A DNA stretch of 64,000 nucleotides from Roseovarius dicentrarchi (GTDB taxonomy: Bacteria; Pseudomonadota; Alphaproteobacteria; Rhodobacterales; Rhodobacteraceae), in assembly GCF_003316635.1 (NCBI RefSeq), contig NZ_QNQP01000013.1, forward strand, positions 33,247 to 97,246. Reading direction: 5' to 3'. Numbering within the stretch: position 1 is the stretch's first letter; each line of letters starts with the position of its first letter. Below the pieces are notes generated by a model, which searched no databases, was not told the origin of the DNA, and worked only from the letters and a program-made list of their open reading frames with translations. Shown in pieces: positions 55,498 through 63,880 of this stretch. Position numbers and translations under genes: made by a program.

Positions 55498-57551
55498 TGC
55501 GCGTGGGTGGCAGCACTGGCAGGCGGCCGGGCGCCGGCACAATCGCCGCGCTGGTGGTGCTGGCCACTGGCGCGCTGTGCATGGCGCTGGTGCCGCATCT
55601 GCCGTGGCTGGGCCAGTTTCCGGACGCCTGGACGCTGCCGATGTCGGCGTGGATCGACACCTGGCTGACGTGGTTCTTGAACCTGATCAAACCCGGCGCG
55701 CGCCTGCTGTCTGCGGCGCTGGCCTATCCGATGGGCTGGACCAAGGCGCTGTTGCTGCACACCCCCTGGCCGCTGCTGGTGGCGCTGGTCACGGCGCTGG
55801 GTTGGTATGTCGGGGGGATGCGTCTGGCGCTGCTGGGCTTTGCCGGGTTCAGCTTTGTCGTCGCCTCCGGCTACTGGGTCGAGAGCATGAACACGCTGTC
55901 GCTGGTCGCCGTATCCGTGCCGCTGGCGCTGTTGCTGGGGGGCGCGACGGGCATTCTGGCCAATGAGGTGCCGCGCGTGAAATCGTCGGTGCAGACGGTT
56001 ATGGACGTGATGCAGACAGTGCCGACATTCGCCTATCTGACGCCGCTTTTGCTGCTGTTCGGCTTTGGCCCGGTGGTGGGCCTGATCGCCTCGGCGATTT
56101 ATGCCGCGCCGCCCATGGCGCGCAACGTCATGCTGGGGCTGGAGCGGATCGAGACAGATATCAAGGAGGCCGCGATCATGTCGGGCGGCAACCGGATGCA
56201 GCAACTGTTCCTGATCGAAATCCCGTCCGCTGCGACGCAGATCATGGTGGGCGTCAATCAATCGCTGATGGCCGCGCTGTCGATGGTCATCATCGCCGCC
56301 GTGATCGGCGGGTTCAACGATATCGGTTGGGAGGTGCTGCTGACCATGCGCAAGGCGCAGTTTGGCGATGCGCTGCTGGCCGGGCTGGTCATCGTGGCCT
56401 TCGCCATCGTGATCGACCGCAACAGCGCCGGCATGGCACGCCAGCAGGCGCGCCATTCGCGCCGGATTACGCTGGCGATCATCGCGGTGGGCGCCTTTGT
56501 CGCCGTGCTGGCGTGGCTCTATCTGCCCGCTGCGGGCCAGCTGAAGCTGCTGGTGCCGGTGGCCGATTGGGTGGACGGGCGGCTGACGGTGTTTGTACGC
56601 GCCAATGGCGCGGCGCTGGATTCGATCAAGAATACGGCGATGTTTTACGGCCTTTTGCCGCTGCGCATCGGGCTTGACGGCGCGGTGCTGCCCTTCACGT
56701 GGGGATTCCAGTGGACCGGCTGGATGAGCGCCGCGCTCCTTGCCGCCTCTGCCGCCATTGGCGGCGTGATCGCGTTTCAGGGCCGGGTGGCGGCGGGGCT
56801 GCTGGTCCCCATTCTGGCGGGGATGGTCGAGACGGGCATTGCCGAGCTGCCATGGCCCTTCGTGCTGATCGGCGCGGGCGCTGTCGGCTGGGTCGCGGGC
56901 GGGCGCCGTCTGGCGCTGTTTGCGGTGCTGATGCTGGCGGCGGTCCTGCTGTCGGGCTTGTGGGAAAAGGCGCTTTGGTCGCTGTACCTCTCGGGCGCTG
57001 CCGTGCTGACCTGTGCCATCCTTGGCGGGGCCATCGGGCTGATCTGCGCGCTTAGCCCGCTGGCGTGGCGCGTGGTGCAGCCGGTTTGCGACATGCTGCA
57101 AACCATCCCGCTCTTCGTGTTCCTGATCCCGGTGCTGATGTTTTTCCAGATCGGCGAATTCTCGGCCTTCCTTGCCATCATCCTTTACGCCATCGTGCCG
57201 ATGATCCGCTACACGCGGCACGGGCTGGTCAGCACGCCGCCCGACCTGATCGAGGCGGCGGTATCGTCGGGCGCGACCACGTGGCAGACCATGCGCGAGG
57301 TGCGCGCGCCCTATGCGGCGCCGACGATCCTGCTGGGACTGAACCAGACGATCCTTTATGCCTTTGCCATGCTTGTGATCGCGGCGCTGATCGGCACGAC
57401 GGGACTGGGGCAGTCCATCTTTGTGGCGCTGGGGCAGGCGGATGTGGGGCTGGGCATCACATCCGGCGCGGCAATGGCGATTCTTGCGCTGGTCGCGGAT
57501 CGGCTGGTGCAGGGCTTCGCGGCCGAGCGGCGACGCGCGCTCGGCCTGTGA
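55497..57551 (+). CDS. ABC transporter permease with two fused permease domains
   Basis: The 684-residue membrane protein contains two BPD_transp_1 domains in one chain. The first EAA-like loop is GLERIETDIKEAAIMSGGNR near residue 212 and the second is STPPDLIEAAVSSGATTWQT near 580. Each follows a run of helices (VMDVMQTVPTFAYLTPLLLL; VCDMLQTIPLFVFLIPVLMF), which are the ProW-type signatures. One chain therefore replaces a homodimer. The gene overlaps the ATPase gene by one base and ends three bases from the convergent sigma factor gene. Confidence 0.92.
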   Translation: MRVGGSTGRRPGAGTIAALVVLATGALCMALVPHLPWLGQFPDAWTLPMSAWIDTWLTWFLNLIKPGARLLSAALAYPMGWTKALLLHTPWPLLVALVTALGWYVGGMRLALLGFAGFSFVVASGYWVESMNTLSLVAVSVPLALLLGGATGILANEVPRVKSSVQTVMDVMQTVPTFAYLTPLLLLFGFGPVVGLIASAIYAAPPMARNVMLGLERIETDIKEAAIMSGGNRMQQLFLIEIPSAATQIMVGVNQSLMAALSMVIIAAVIGGFNDIGWEVLLTMRKAQFGDALLAGLVIVAFAIVIDRNSAGMARQQARHSRRITLAIIAVGAFVAVLAWLYLPAAGQLKLLVPVADWVDGRLTVFVRANGAALDSIKNTAMFYGLLPLRIGLDGAVLPFTWGFQWTGWMSAALLAASAAIGGVIAFQGRVAAGLLVPILAGMVETGIAELPWPFVLIGAGAVGWVAGGRRLALFAVLMLAAVLLSGLWEKALWSLYLSGAAVLTCAILGGAIGLICALSPLAWRVVQPVCDMLQTIPLFVFLIPVLMFFQIGEFSAFLAIILYAIVPMIRYTRHGLVSTPPDLIEAAVSSGATTWQTMREVRAPYAAPTILLGLNQTILYAFAMLVIAALIGTTGLGQSIFVALGQADVGLGITSGAAMAILALVADRLVQGFAAERRRALGL

Positions 57552-57554
57552 TCG

Positions 57555-58079
57555 CTAAAGCAGGCTGGCCACCGGGGCGCCGGGGGCCAGATCCATGTCG
57601 CGGCGCAGCTGCGCACGCGCACGGGCCAGCCGAGACATCACCGTGTTCACGCCGCAGCCGATCTGCCGGGCCAGCGCGGCAGGGCTCGTCTCCCCCGACA
57701 TCACCAGCGTGATCAGCCGGGCCTGATCGGCGGGCAGGCGGCGGATGGCGCCGCGCAGATCGGCCAGCGCCAGCGTGCCGAACACCTCGGGGTCGACGCT
57801 GGGCCCTTCCTCGGCCTCGTCCAGCGGCAGATGCGGTGTGCGGCGCAGGCCCTGACGGTAAAGGTTGCGCAACGCGGCGCGCGCATAGGCGCGCAGATCC
57901 TCGACGGCGGCCACTTCGGCGCGGCGGCGCCAAAGGCGCAGCAGCGTTTCCTGCGCCAGATCCTGCGCTTCGGTTTCGCTATCGGCCAGCCGCCGGGCAA
58001 GGCGCATCAAATCGGGGTGCAGCCCCGCTAAAATCTGGGGGAGGGAGTGGGAATTCGCCACAATGCAGGGCAGGGGCAT
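57555..58079 (-). CDS. ECF-like RNA polymerase sigma factor
   Basis: The 174-residue protein has a sigma region 2 pattern (RLARRLADSETEAQDLAQET near residue 26, LLRLWRRRAEVAAVEDLRAY) and region 4 with a helix-turn-helix (LIGCGVNTVMSRLARARAQL-like, near 138-158). The linker region is short, as in ECF factors. No anti-sigma gene is next to it, and the start at 58079 has no clear ribosome site, so the N-terminus is unsure (GTG at 58058 is an alternative). It is divergent from an EF-hand protein gene, which may be part of its circuit. Confidence 0.83.
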   Translation of the reverse strand: MPLPCIVANSHSLPQILAGLHPDLMRLARRLADSETEAQDLAQETLLRLWRRRAEVAAVEDLRAYARAALRNLYRQGLRRTPHLPLDEAEEGPSVDPEVFGTLALADLRGAIRRLPADQARLITLVMSGETSPAALARQIGCGVNTVMSRLARARAQLRRDMDLAPGAPVASLL

Positions 58080-58344
58080 GGATTCGGCCTTTCAGGCGTT
58101 CGTTGCTCTGCCGTGCATGTTGGATGTCTTGCGCGCCGCTGCAATCCAGAGAATTTCCGCCGATGCCCCGATCAGCGCCTTTTTGCGCGGAGCGGCGCCG
58201 GCCTGGCCCGTCCAAATCGGCGGGCTATCGCCAAAAATCAAAATAAGTGTCTGACATGGGACGCAAATCACGGCTGGTGCGTCTTGTGATATGAAGCGGG
58301 CAATGCAGCCCCTTCCTAAAGCACACGACTATAGGAGAGACACA

Positions 58345-58593
58345 ATGACCAAGTTTATCGCTTCCATCCTGGCCGCAGGCGCACTGGCAACAACAGCATT
58401 CGCAGCTGGCACGCTGGCCGACATGGACACCAATGGCGATGGCCTGCTGACCGTCGAAGAGGTTCAGGCCGCATATCCCGAAATGACCGCCGAGCAGTTC
58501 AGCGAAGCAGACGCAAACGCCGACGGCGCCCTTGACGACGCCGAGCTGACAGCCGCGCAGGACGCTGGCCTGATCCCCGCCAACGAAGGCTGA
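58345..58593 (+). CDS. secreted EF-hand calcium-binding protein
   Basis: The 82-residue protein has a signal peptide (MTKFIASILAAGALATTAFA) and two EF-hand loops: DMDTNGDGLLTVEEVQ near residue 27 with acidic ligands at the expected 1, 3, 5 and 12 positions, and DANADGALDDAELT near 56. The mature protein is thus only about 60 residues of calcium-binding module, periplasmic. AGGAGAG lies seven bases before ATG 58345. It is divergent from the sigma gene and followed by a strong terminator. Confidence 0.88.
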   Translation: MTKFIASILAAGALATTAFAAGTLADMDTNGDGLLTVEEVQAAYPEMTAEQFSEADANADGALDDAELTAAQDAGLIPANEG

Positions 58594-58603
58594 ACCAGAT
58601 AGC

Positions 58604-58630
58604 CCGGCGGCGCGTGTCCCGCGCCGCCGG
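58604..58630 (+). terminator. hairpin terminator after EF-hand gene
   Basis: A perfect 11-bp stem (58604-58614 with 58620-58630, five-base loop) is followed after some bases by TTGGTTTT. Strong hairpin with imperfect T-tract. Confidence 0.7.
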
Positions 58631-58832
58631 ACGCCTTGGTTTTCCCCGCGTCCTGGTTTCTTCTCCAAAAGATAATTGACGCGCGGAAAAGGTGGTCGCA
58701 GGGCTTGCCCGTAGGGGCGCGCCTTGCGGCGCCACTTTGTTTCAGCACGCAACGGGTTGGCAGGCAACGGACGGTGCTGCACCCGATCCCGAAGACCCCG
58801 CGCAGAGTGAAGCTCACCCCGCGCGAAGTATG

Positions 58833-59888
58833 CTATTTTGGTGCCGCGCGCCGCACCATTCCGAACAGGTCGCGCGGATCGTCCGGGTCGGCCAGCATGT
58901 CCAGATCCAAAAAGAACTCTGTGCCTTCGATATGTTTGCGCACGTAGCGCAGGGCGCTGAAATCTTCGGTCGCAAAGCCGACGGAATCGAACAGCGTAAT
59001 CTGCGCGTCGCTGGTGCGGCCCTTGGCGGCGCCGGTCATCACCTGCCACAGCTCGGTCACGGGATGATCTTCGGCCATCTGCTGGATCTCGCCCTCGATG
59101 CGGGTCTGGGGCGGGAATTCGACGAAGATATCGGCCCGGTCCAGAATGGCGGGGGCCAGCTCGGTCTTGCCGGGGCAATCGCCGCCGATGGCGTTGATAT
59201 GCACGCCCGCGCCGATCATGTTATCGGTCAGGATGGTCGCATATTGCTTGTCGGCGGTGCAGGTCGTGATGATCTGCGCGCCTTCCATGCTGGCCTCGGC
59301 GCTGTCGCACTCGACCACGTTCAGGCCCAGACCGGCGAGGTTCTTTGCGGCCTTTTTCGTCGCTGCCTTGTCAATATCGTAGAGGCGCACGTTCTTGATG
59401 CCCACGATGGCCTTCATCGCAAGGCTCTGGAATTCGGACTGCGCGCCGTTGCCGATCATTGCCATGGTATCGGCGCCCTTGGGCGCAAGGTATTTGGCCA
59501 CGAGCGCGGATGTGGCGGCCGTGCGCAGCGCGGTCAGAATGGTCATCTCGCTCAGCAGCACCGGGTATCCGTTGCCGACATCGGCCAGCAGGCCAAAGGC
59601 GGTGACGGTTTGCAGCCCCTGCTTGGTATTGCTGGGGTGGCCGTTCACGTATTTGAAGCCGTACACCTCTCCATCCGAGGTGGGCATCAATTCGATCACG
59701 CCTTCGGCGGAGTGGCTGGCAACGCGGGGGGTCTTGTCGAACAGCTCCCAGCGTTTGAAATCCTCTTCGATGTAATCGGCAAGGCCGATCAGCATCTGCT
59801 CGACCCCGATATGGTGGACCAGCTTCATCATGTTGTCGACGCTGACAAACGGCACATAGGCCTTGTCGGAGGGGGGAAGGATACTCAT
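58833..59888 (-). CDS. ornithine cyclodeaminase
   Basis: Ornithine cyclodeaminase converts ornithine to proline and ammonia with NAD. The 351-residue protein fits the OCD/mu-crystallin family: FKYVNGHPSNTKQGLQTVTA near residue 78, SEMTILTALRTAATSALVAK near 113, the NAD loop AMIGNGAQSEFQSLAMKA near 142, and INAIGGDCPGKTELAPAIL near 231. It is the last gene of the arginine operon and overlaps ctlX by four bases, consistent with the final step of arginine to proline conversion. Confidence 0.92.
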   Translation of the reverse strand: MSILPPSDKAYVPFVSVDNMMKLVHHIGVEQMLIGLADYIEEDFKRWELFDKTPRVASHSAEGVIELMPTSDGEVYGFKYVNGHPSNTKQGLQTVTAFGLLADVGNGYPVLLSEMTILTALRTAATSALVAKYLAPKGADTMAMIGNGAQSEFQSLAMKAIVGIKNVRLYDIDKAATKKAAKNLAGLGLNVVECDSAEASMEGAQIITTCTADKQYATILTDNMIGAGVHINAIGGDCPGKTELAPAILDRADIFVEFPPQTRIEGEIQQMAEDHPVTELWQVMTGAAKGRTSDAQITLFDSVGFATEDFSALRYVRKHIEGTEFFLDLDMLADPDDPRDLFGMVRRAAPK

Positions 59889-60826
59889 TTTGCGGCCTTT
59901 TCTGAGGATGTGTTACGTTTTGCCAAATGCAGTCCGGCGATCATGCAGCGGACCGATCCGCCGGCGGATTCGATGGTGGGTATGTCCAGCGGCACGATGC
60001 GGGTGGACCGTTCGATCATCGCGATCTGGCCCTTGTCCAGTGCGGCCAGCGCGCGCGACGACATCGCCGTCATCAGCCCGGTGGGGGTGCTCAGCTCAAT
60101 CGCGTTGCCGGCGAACTGCGCGATCTGCGTATGGGTCAGATCAATCACATCGCGGCCCGGCTCGGCCAGACGTTCGGCGATTTCGGCGCGGCGGGCGGTG
60201 TTTTTGATCATGTCGAGGCTGACCATCGCGAAATGCGTACCGATCGTCATGATAACGTTGGTATGATAAACAGGCGCGCCGTCCTCGTCCACGGCGTCGA
60301 ACACCATCGGCTCGTAGCCGAAATTGGTGCAGAACCGCTCCAGCAATATGGGATCGGCGCGGTGCGAGCGGGCGACATAGGCGATGCGCCCGATATGGTC
60401 GATCACCATCGCACCGGTCCCCTCCAGCGCCATGCCGTCCTGCTCCAGCCCCGAGTAATCGGTGACAACCTGCACGCGGTAATCGCGTTTCAGCATTTCG
60501 ATCACATCCTCGCGCCGCTCGCGGCGGCGGGAGGGGACGAACATCGGATAGATCGCGACATGGCCGCCGGGATGCGTGGAAAACCAGTTATTGGAAAACA
60601 CCGCATCGGGCGTGTCGTCGCGTTCGTCCTGAAAGACGTGCACGCCGACGCCCTCATCGCCCAACCGCTGCACGGCGCCGTCGAATTCGCGCCACGCGTT
60701 CGCGGCAACCTCGTCATCGGTCATGGACAACAGCGATTGAAACCGGTTGTCTGCGGCGGTTTCGGGGTTTGGATGAAACCGGTTGGGCCGGATCATCACC
60801 ACGTTTGCGGGGGCCTGAACCGTCAT
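59885..60826 (-). CDS. ctlX: citrulline hydrolase CtlX (amidinotransferase fold)
   Basis: The 313-residue protein belongs to the amidinotransferase/arginine deiminase superfamily and matches CtlX, the citrulline-to-ornithine hydrolase. Visible active-site segments are FSNNWFSTHPGGHVAIYPMF near residue 77, LEGTGAMVIDH near 134, HTNVIMTIGTHF near 188, and the nucleophilic Cys in GGSVRCMIAGLHL near 290. Asn/Asp-rich substrate loops are typical. It overlaps the arginase and cyclodeaminase genes by four bases each, so all three are made together. Confidence 0.88.
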   Translation of the reverse strand: MTVQAPANVVMIRPNRFHPNPETAADNRFQSLLSMTDDEVAANAWREFDGAVQRLGDEGVGVHVFQDERDDTPDAVFSNNWFSTHPGGHVAIYPMFVPSRRRERREDVIEMLKRDYRVQVVTDYSGLEQDGMALEGTGAMVIDHIGRIAYVARSHRADPILLERFCTNFGYEPMVFDAVDEDGAPVYHTNVIMTIGTHFAMVSLDMIKNTARRAEIAERLAEPGRDVIDLTHTQIAQFAGNAIELSTPTGLMTAMSSRALAALDKGQIAMIERSTRIVPLDIPTIESAGGSVRCMIAGLHLAKRNTSSEKAAK

Positions 60827-61752
60827 GAGAAGGCCCTTGTGGGTCGGTCGAACACCCGCCGTCCCAGCGCCGATGCCGCCAGATCAACCATCACCTGCGC
60901 GGTGCGGCCGCGATCATCCAGAAACGGGTTCAGCTCAACCAGATCGAGCGATGTCATCAGCCCCGCGTCACAGATCATCTCCATCGCCAGATGCGCCTCG
61001 CGCATGGTGGCGCCGCCGGGAACGGTGGTGCCGACGGCAGGCGCGAAACTGGGATCGAGGAAATCCACATCCAGCGACACATGCAACATGCCGCCCGCCG
61101 CCTCCACATCCTTCAGGAACGCGGCAAGGGGGCGCGCGATGCCGTTTTCGTCAATGCTGCGCATGTCGTGATAGCGCACGTCGGTCGCCTGCATCGCCTC
61201 GCGTTCGTCCGGATCGACCGATCGCAGGCCCAGCAGGCAGATATTTTCATGCGGCACAGGGTTGGCAACCTCGGGGAAGCCGTGAAACCCCGCGCGCCCG
61301 GTGACATAGCCCAGCGGCGCGCCGTGCAGATTGCCCGATGCCGTGCTTTGCGGTGTGTGGTAATCGGTATGCGCATCCAGCCACAGCACAAACAGCGGCC
61401 GGCCCATTGCGGCGGCATGGTTTGCCGCGCCCAAGACCGAGCCAAGCGCAAGCCCATGATCGCCGCCAAGGAAGATGGGCAGGCCGCGCGGCAGCGCCTC
61501 GGCGGCAGCGCGGGCAAGGGCAGAGGTCCAGCCGATCATCTCGGCGGGGGCGTAAAGATGATCCGGCAGGTCCGGGTGCGCCTCGGCCGGGTCGGGGACG
61601 ACATTGCCGATGTCGATCACGTCATGGCCCAGATCCGCCAGCGCCGGGCCAATGCCCGCCACACGGTAGGCGTCGGGGCCCATCAGGCAGCCCTGGCGCC
61701 GCTTGCCGCTGTCCATGGGCGCGCCGATCAGAATGCAGGTCTTGCCGGTCAT
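60823..61752 (-). CDS. rocF: arginase
   Basis: Arginase hydrolyses arginine to ornithine and urea at a binuclear Mn centre. The 309-residue protein has the metal ligands in FLGGDHGLALGS near residue 95, LWLDAHTDYHTP near 122, and SLDVDFLDPSFAP near 228. DSGKRRQGCLMGPDAYRVAG and SLDLVELNPFLDDRGRTA near 272 are also conserved. AGGAGAG precedes ATG 61752. First gene of the leftward operon, divergent from the Lrp-type regulator gene. Confidence 0.95.
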   Translation of the reverse strand: MTGKTCILIGAPMDSGKRRQGCLMGPDAYRVAGIGPALADLGHDVIDIGNVVPDPAEAHPDLPDHLYAPAEMIGWTSALARAAAEALPRGLPIFLGGDHGLALGSVLGAANHAAAMGRPLFVLWLDAHTDYHTPQSTASGNLHGAPLGYVTGRAGFHGFPEVANPVPHENICLLGLRSVDPDEREAMQATDVRYHDMRSIDENGIARPLAAFLKDVEAAGGMLHVSLDVDFLDPSFAPAVGTTVPGGATMREAHLAMEMICDAGLMTSLDLVELNPFLDDRGRTAQVMVDLAASALGRRVFDRPTRAFS

Positions 61753-61763
61753 GTCGCTCTCCT

Positions 61764-61844
61764 ATTGCGTTTGAGGCAATGTGTTGCGCAAACGGGGCGG
61801 ATGGAAGTGGACAATTTGCACAAATGGGAACAAGATTGTGCGAA
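61764..61844. promoter_or_regulatory. candidate Lrp-type operator between arginase and regulator
   Basis: Four related half-sites lie in the 113-bp divergent gap: TTGCGTTT near 61765, the palindrome TTGCGCAA (61784-61791), TTTGCACAA (61815-61823) and TTGTGCGAA (61836-61844). The last two are an inverted pair with one mismatch, 21 bp centre to centre. Spacings of about 20-32 bp place all sites roughly on one face, as expected for Lrp octamer wrapping. Confidence 0.5.
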
Positions 61845-61865
61845 ACGGAAGGCAAGGGTGGCGAT

Positions 61866-62294
61866 ATGGACGAAACCGATCAGGCGTTGATCTCGGCCCT
61901 CAGGCACGATGCGCGTGCGTCGCTGTCCGATCTGGCCGGGGCGCTGGGCGTGTCGCGCACAACCATACGCTCGCGCATCGAGCGTTTGCAGCGCAGCGGC
62001 GAGATTGTCGGGTTTTCGGTGGTGCTGAAGGGGGACGCGGCGCGCGATCCGGTGCGCGGACTGATGATGCTGGGGATCGAGGGGCGCGGCACGGACCGTA
62101 TCCTGCGCCAGCTGAACGGCCTCAGCGCCGTGCGGGCCAGCCATACCACCAACGGGCGCTGGGATATCATCGTCGAAATCGGCGCGCCGACACTGGAAGA
62201 GCTGGACCGCGTCCTGAGCCAGATCCGCCGCATGGACGGGATCGTCAGCAGCGAAACCAGCCTGCTGCTGAGCACGCGCAAATCGGCAGGTTAG
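61866..62294 (+). CDS. Lrp/AsnC-family transcriptional regulator
   Basis: The 142-residue protein has an N-terminal winged helix-turn-helix (LSDLAGALGVSRTTIRSRIE near residue 19, with RLQRSGEIVGFSVVL following) and a C-terminal RAM effector domain (GLMMLGIEGRGTDRILRQLN near 63, SHTTNGRWDIIVEIGAPTLE near 90). It starts 113 bp from the divergent arginase gene, so it is probably the local arginine/ornithine-responsive regulator. A start farther upstream (MGTRLCETEG...) is possible; AAGGGTGG supports ATG 61866. Confidence 0.93.
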   Translation: MDETDQALISALRHDARASLSDLAGALGVSRTTIRSRIERLQRSGEIVGFSVVLKGDAARDPVRGLMMLGIEGRGTDRILRQLNGLSAVRASHTTNGRWDIIVEIGAPTLEELDRVLSQIRRMDGIVSSETSLLLSTRKSAG

Positions 62295-62301
62295 CGACCG
62301 G

Positions 62302-62754
62302 TCAGCGTCGGGCCGCCATGCCCCACATCACCGCCAGCGCCAGCGATGCCAGCATGTTCCAGCTGGCCATCGACAGGCCCAGCATTTGCCAGACAACCGC
62401 GTCGCATTTCACCATGTTCAGCGGGCCGTCAAGGCGCAGCAGATCGCCGCCACCCCCGCCCGAGCAGGAGGATGGACCGGCCCACCAGCCCCGCTCGACC
62501 CCGGTGTGATAGGCGCCGATGCCGGCCGAAATCAGCACGGCGAGCATCCCCAGCCACGGCATGACGCGCCCGTGCGACCAGCGCCCCAGCGCCAGCGCAA
62601 ACAGGCCGATCAGCGCGGCAGTGGCATGCGGCCAGCGCTGCCACAGGCACATCTGGCAGGGCGCCAGCCCGCCCAGATGCTGAAACCCCAGCGCCGTCAG
62701 CAAAAGCCCCAGCGATCCAAGCGCGGCCAGGGCGATCCATGCGTTACGGGTCAT
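62302..62754 (-). CDS. dsbB: disulfide bond formation protein B
   Basis: DsbB reoxidises DsbA and passes electrons to quinone. The 150-residue protein has four membrane helices, the first periplasmic pair in GGLAPCQMCLWQRWPH near residue 32 (CX2C), and the second-loop cysteines in PSSCSGGGGGD (near 95) and MVKCDAVVWQMLGLSMASWN (near 115). A poly-Gly run sits between them. It starts two bases before the end of the YqaA-type gene upstream and is convergent with the Lrp gene. Confidence 0.93.
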   Translation of the reverse strand: MTRNAWIALAALGSLGLLLTALGFQHLGGLAPCQMCLWQRWPHATAALIGLFALALGRWSHGRVMPWLGMLAVLISAGIGAYHTGVERGWWAGPSSCSGGGGGDLLRLDGPLNMVKCDAVVWQMLGLSMASWNMLASLALAVMWGMAARR

Positions 62755-62755
62755 A

Positions 62756-63334
62756 TTACAACACCTTTACCAACAGGAAGCCTCCGACAAGCGCGGCAAA
62801 GAACAGGACGAACATAAGTCCCAGACGCCGCTCGACAAAGTCGCGGATCGGCGCGCCGTATTTCCACAGCAGCGCCGCAACAACGAAAAACCGCAGGCCG
62901 CGCGCCAGTAGCGAGGTCAGGATGAACGTGCTCAGCGCCATGCCGGTCCAGCCGGACATGATCGTAATCACCTTATAGGGAAACGGCGTGACGCCTGCGG
63001 CCAGCACGGCCCAGAACCCCATATCGTTGAAGCGCGTGCTGAATTCGGCCATCGCATCCGCCTTGCCCAGCGATTCCAGTATCGGGCGGCCCAGCTGCTC
63101 GAACGCGAGCGATCCGATCGCGTAGCCGGCCAGCCCGCCCAGCACGGAGGCCAGCATCGCCAGTCCGGCGATGGCCCAGGCGCGGTGCGGGCGGGCCAGG
63201 ATCATCGGGATCATCAAAACGTCCGGCGGGATCGGAAAGACCGAGCTTTCGATGAAGGCGACAGCGGCCAGCACCCACATTGCGCGCGGGTGTTCGGCCA
63301 TGGCGATGGTGCGATCATATAGGCGTCGTATCAT
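62756..63334 (-). CDS. YqaA-family (VTT/SNARE-like) membrane protein
   Basis: The 192-residue membrane protein shows the DedA-related pattern FIESSVFPIPPDVLMIPMIL near residue 30 (acidic residue and prolines of the re-entrant loop) and a second loop FWAVLAAGVTPFPYKVITIM near 115. Several helices follow, with LARGLRFFVVAALLWKYG near 155. DedA/YqaA proteins are thought to move lipids or act in membrane homeostasis; the exact role is not known. The frame is open upstream, but ATG 63334 starts the conserved N-terminus. Confidence 0.88.
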   Translation of the reverse strand: MIRRLYDRTIAMAEHPRAMWVLAAVAFIESSVFPIPPDVLMIPMILARPHRAWAIAGLAMLASVLGGLAGYAIGSLAFEQLGRPILESLGKADAMAEFSTRFNDMGFWAVLAAGVTPFPYKVITIMSGWTGMALSTFILTSLLARGLRFFVVAALLWKYGAPIRDFVERRLGLMFVLFFAALVGGFLLVKVL

Positions 63335-63512
63335 CGGCGGCGCGCGCTCCGTATCTGGCGGGTTGCAGCGGCTCAGACCATGTGCGGCGGTGCCGGTCAA
63401 GCCCCAGCGCCGCGCATCACGCAAATGCGCGCGCCGCCACATCCGCAGCTAAAAAACCCGCGCGGCAGGGCTGGACGCGCGCCGCGCCCTTCGCTAGATG
63501 TTTGCGCAGTGC

Positions 63513-63596
63513 GCCCAAGTGGCGGAATGGTAGACGCAGGGGATTCAAAATCCCCCGCCGCAAGGCGTGCCGGTTCGAGTCCGGCCTTGGGTACCA
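63513..63596 (+). tRNA. tRNA-Leu (anticodon CAA)
   Basis: An 84-base cloverleaf can be drawn: acceptor GCCCAAG/CTTGGGT (G-T at the first pair), anticodon arm GGGGA-TTCAAAA-TCCCC with CAA at 34-36, a long variable arm CGCCGCAAGGCG, T arm GCCGG-TTCGAGT-CCGGC, discriminator A, and encoded CCA. The variable arm confirms a class II tRNA. A T-rich tract follows directly. Confidence 0.96.
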
Positions 63597-63653
63597 CCTT
63601 GTTTTTGCAGGGTTTTCCGCGATATTCATGTTGGGGACGTCTGGGGAATGTGC

Positions 63654-63679
63654 CCAGACTCCCACACCAGACTCCCACA
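63654..63679. repeat. tandem 13-bp direct repeats beside tRNA-Leu
   Basis: CCAGACTCCCACA is present twice without a gap (63654-63666 and 63667-63679). Upstream, GTCTGGG (63639-63645) forms an inverted match to the CCCAGAC at 63653-63659. The repeats lie between the tRNA and the integrase remnant, where integrase arm-type sites are expected. Confidence 0.8.
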
Positions 63680-63880
63680 TCAAGATTCGGCCCGTCGTAA
63701 CTGCGCGGTGCGGGAAAGAGCTCTACGACTCGCTTCTTTGCGATACTTGGCAACCGTTTCGGGGCTTTGACCCGTCACTGCTTGGATTTCCGCATCGGAG
63801 CAACCGGCTTCAGCAAGCTCAACGCACGCCCGTTTTCTGAGCCCATGAAGACTGTAGCGTTTTGCGTCATCGTCTGTTGA
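63680..63880 (-). pseudogene. C-terminal remnant of a phage-type tyrosine integrase
   Basis: About 65 codons ending at a TGA (63682-63680) encode YSLHGLRKRACVELAEAGCS and TGQSPETVAKYRKEAS, that is, the box II HXXR and the tyrosine nucleophile region of tyrosine recombinases. The frame is interrupted upstream (TGA at 63886-63884) where IS-like repeats begin, so the catalytic N-terminal two thirds are missing. It points toward tRNA-Leu, the normal arrangement for an element integrated at this tRNA. Whether the rest of the gene continues beyond the IS is outside the window. Confidence 0.8.

Noticed and set aside
63397..63753. Minus-strand frames across tRNA-Leu with text such as KAGLEPARLAAGDFESPAST
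   Set aside because: This is the well-known false translation of the antisense of tRNA-Leu, not a gene.
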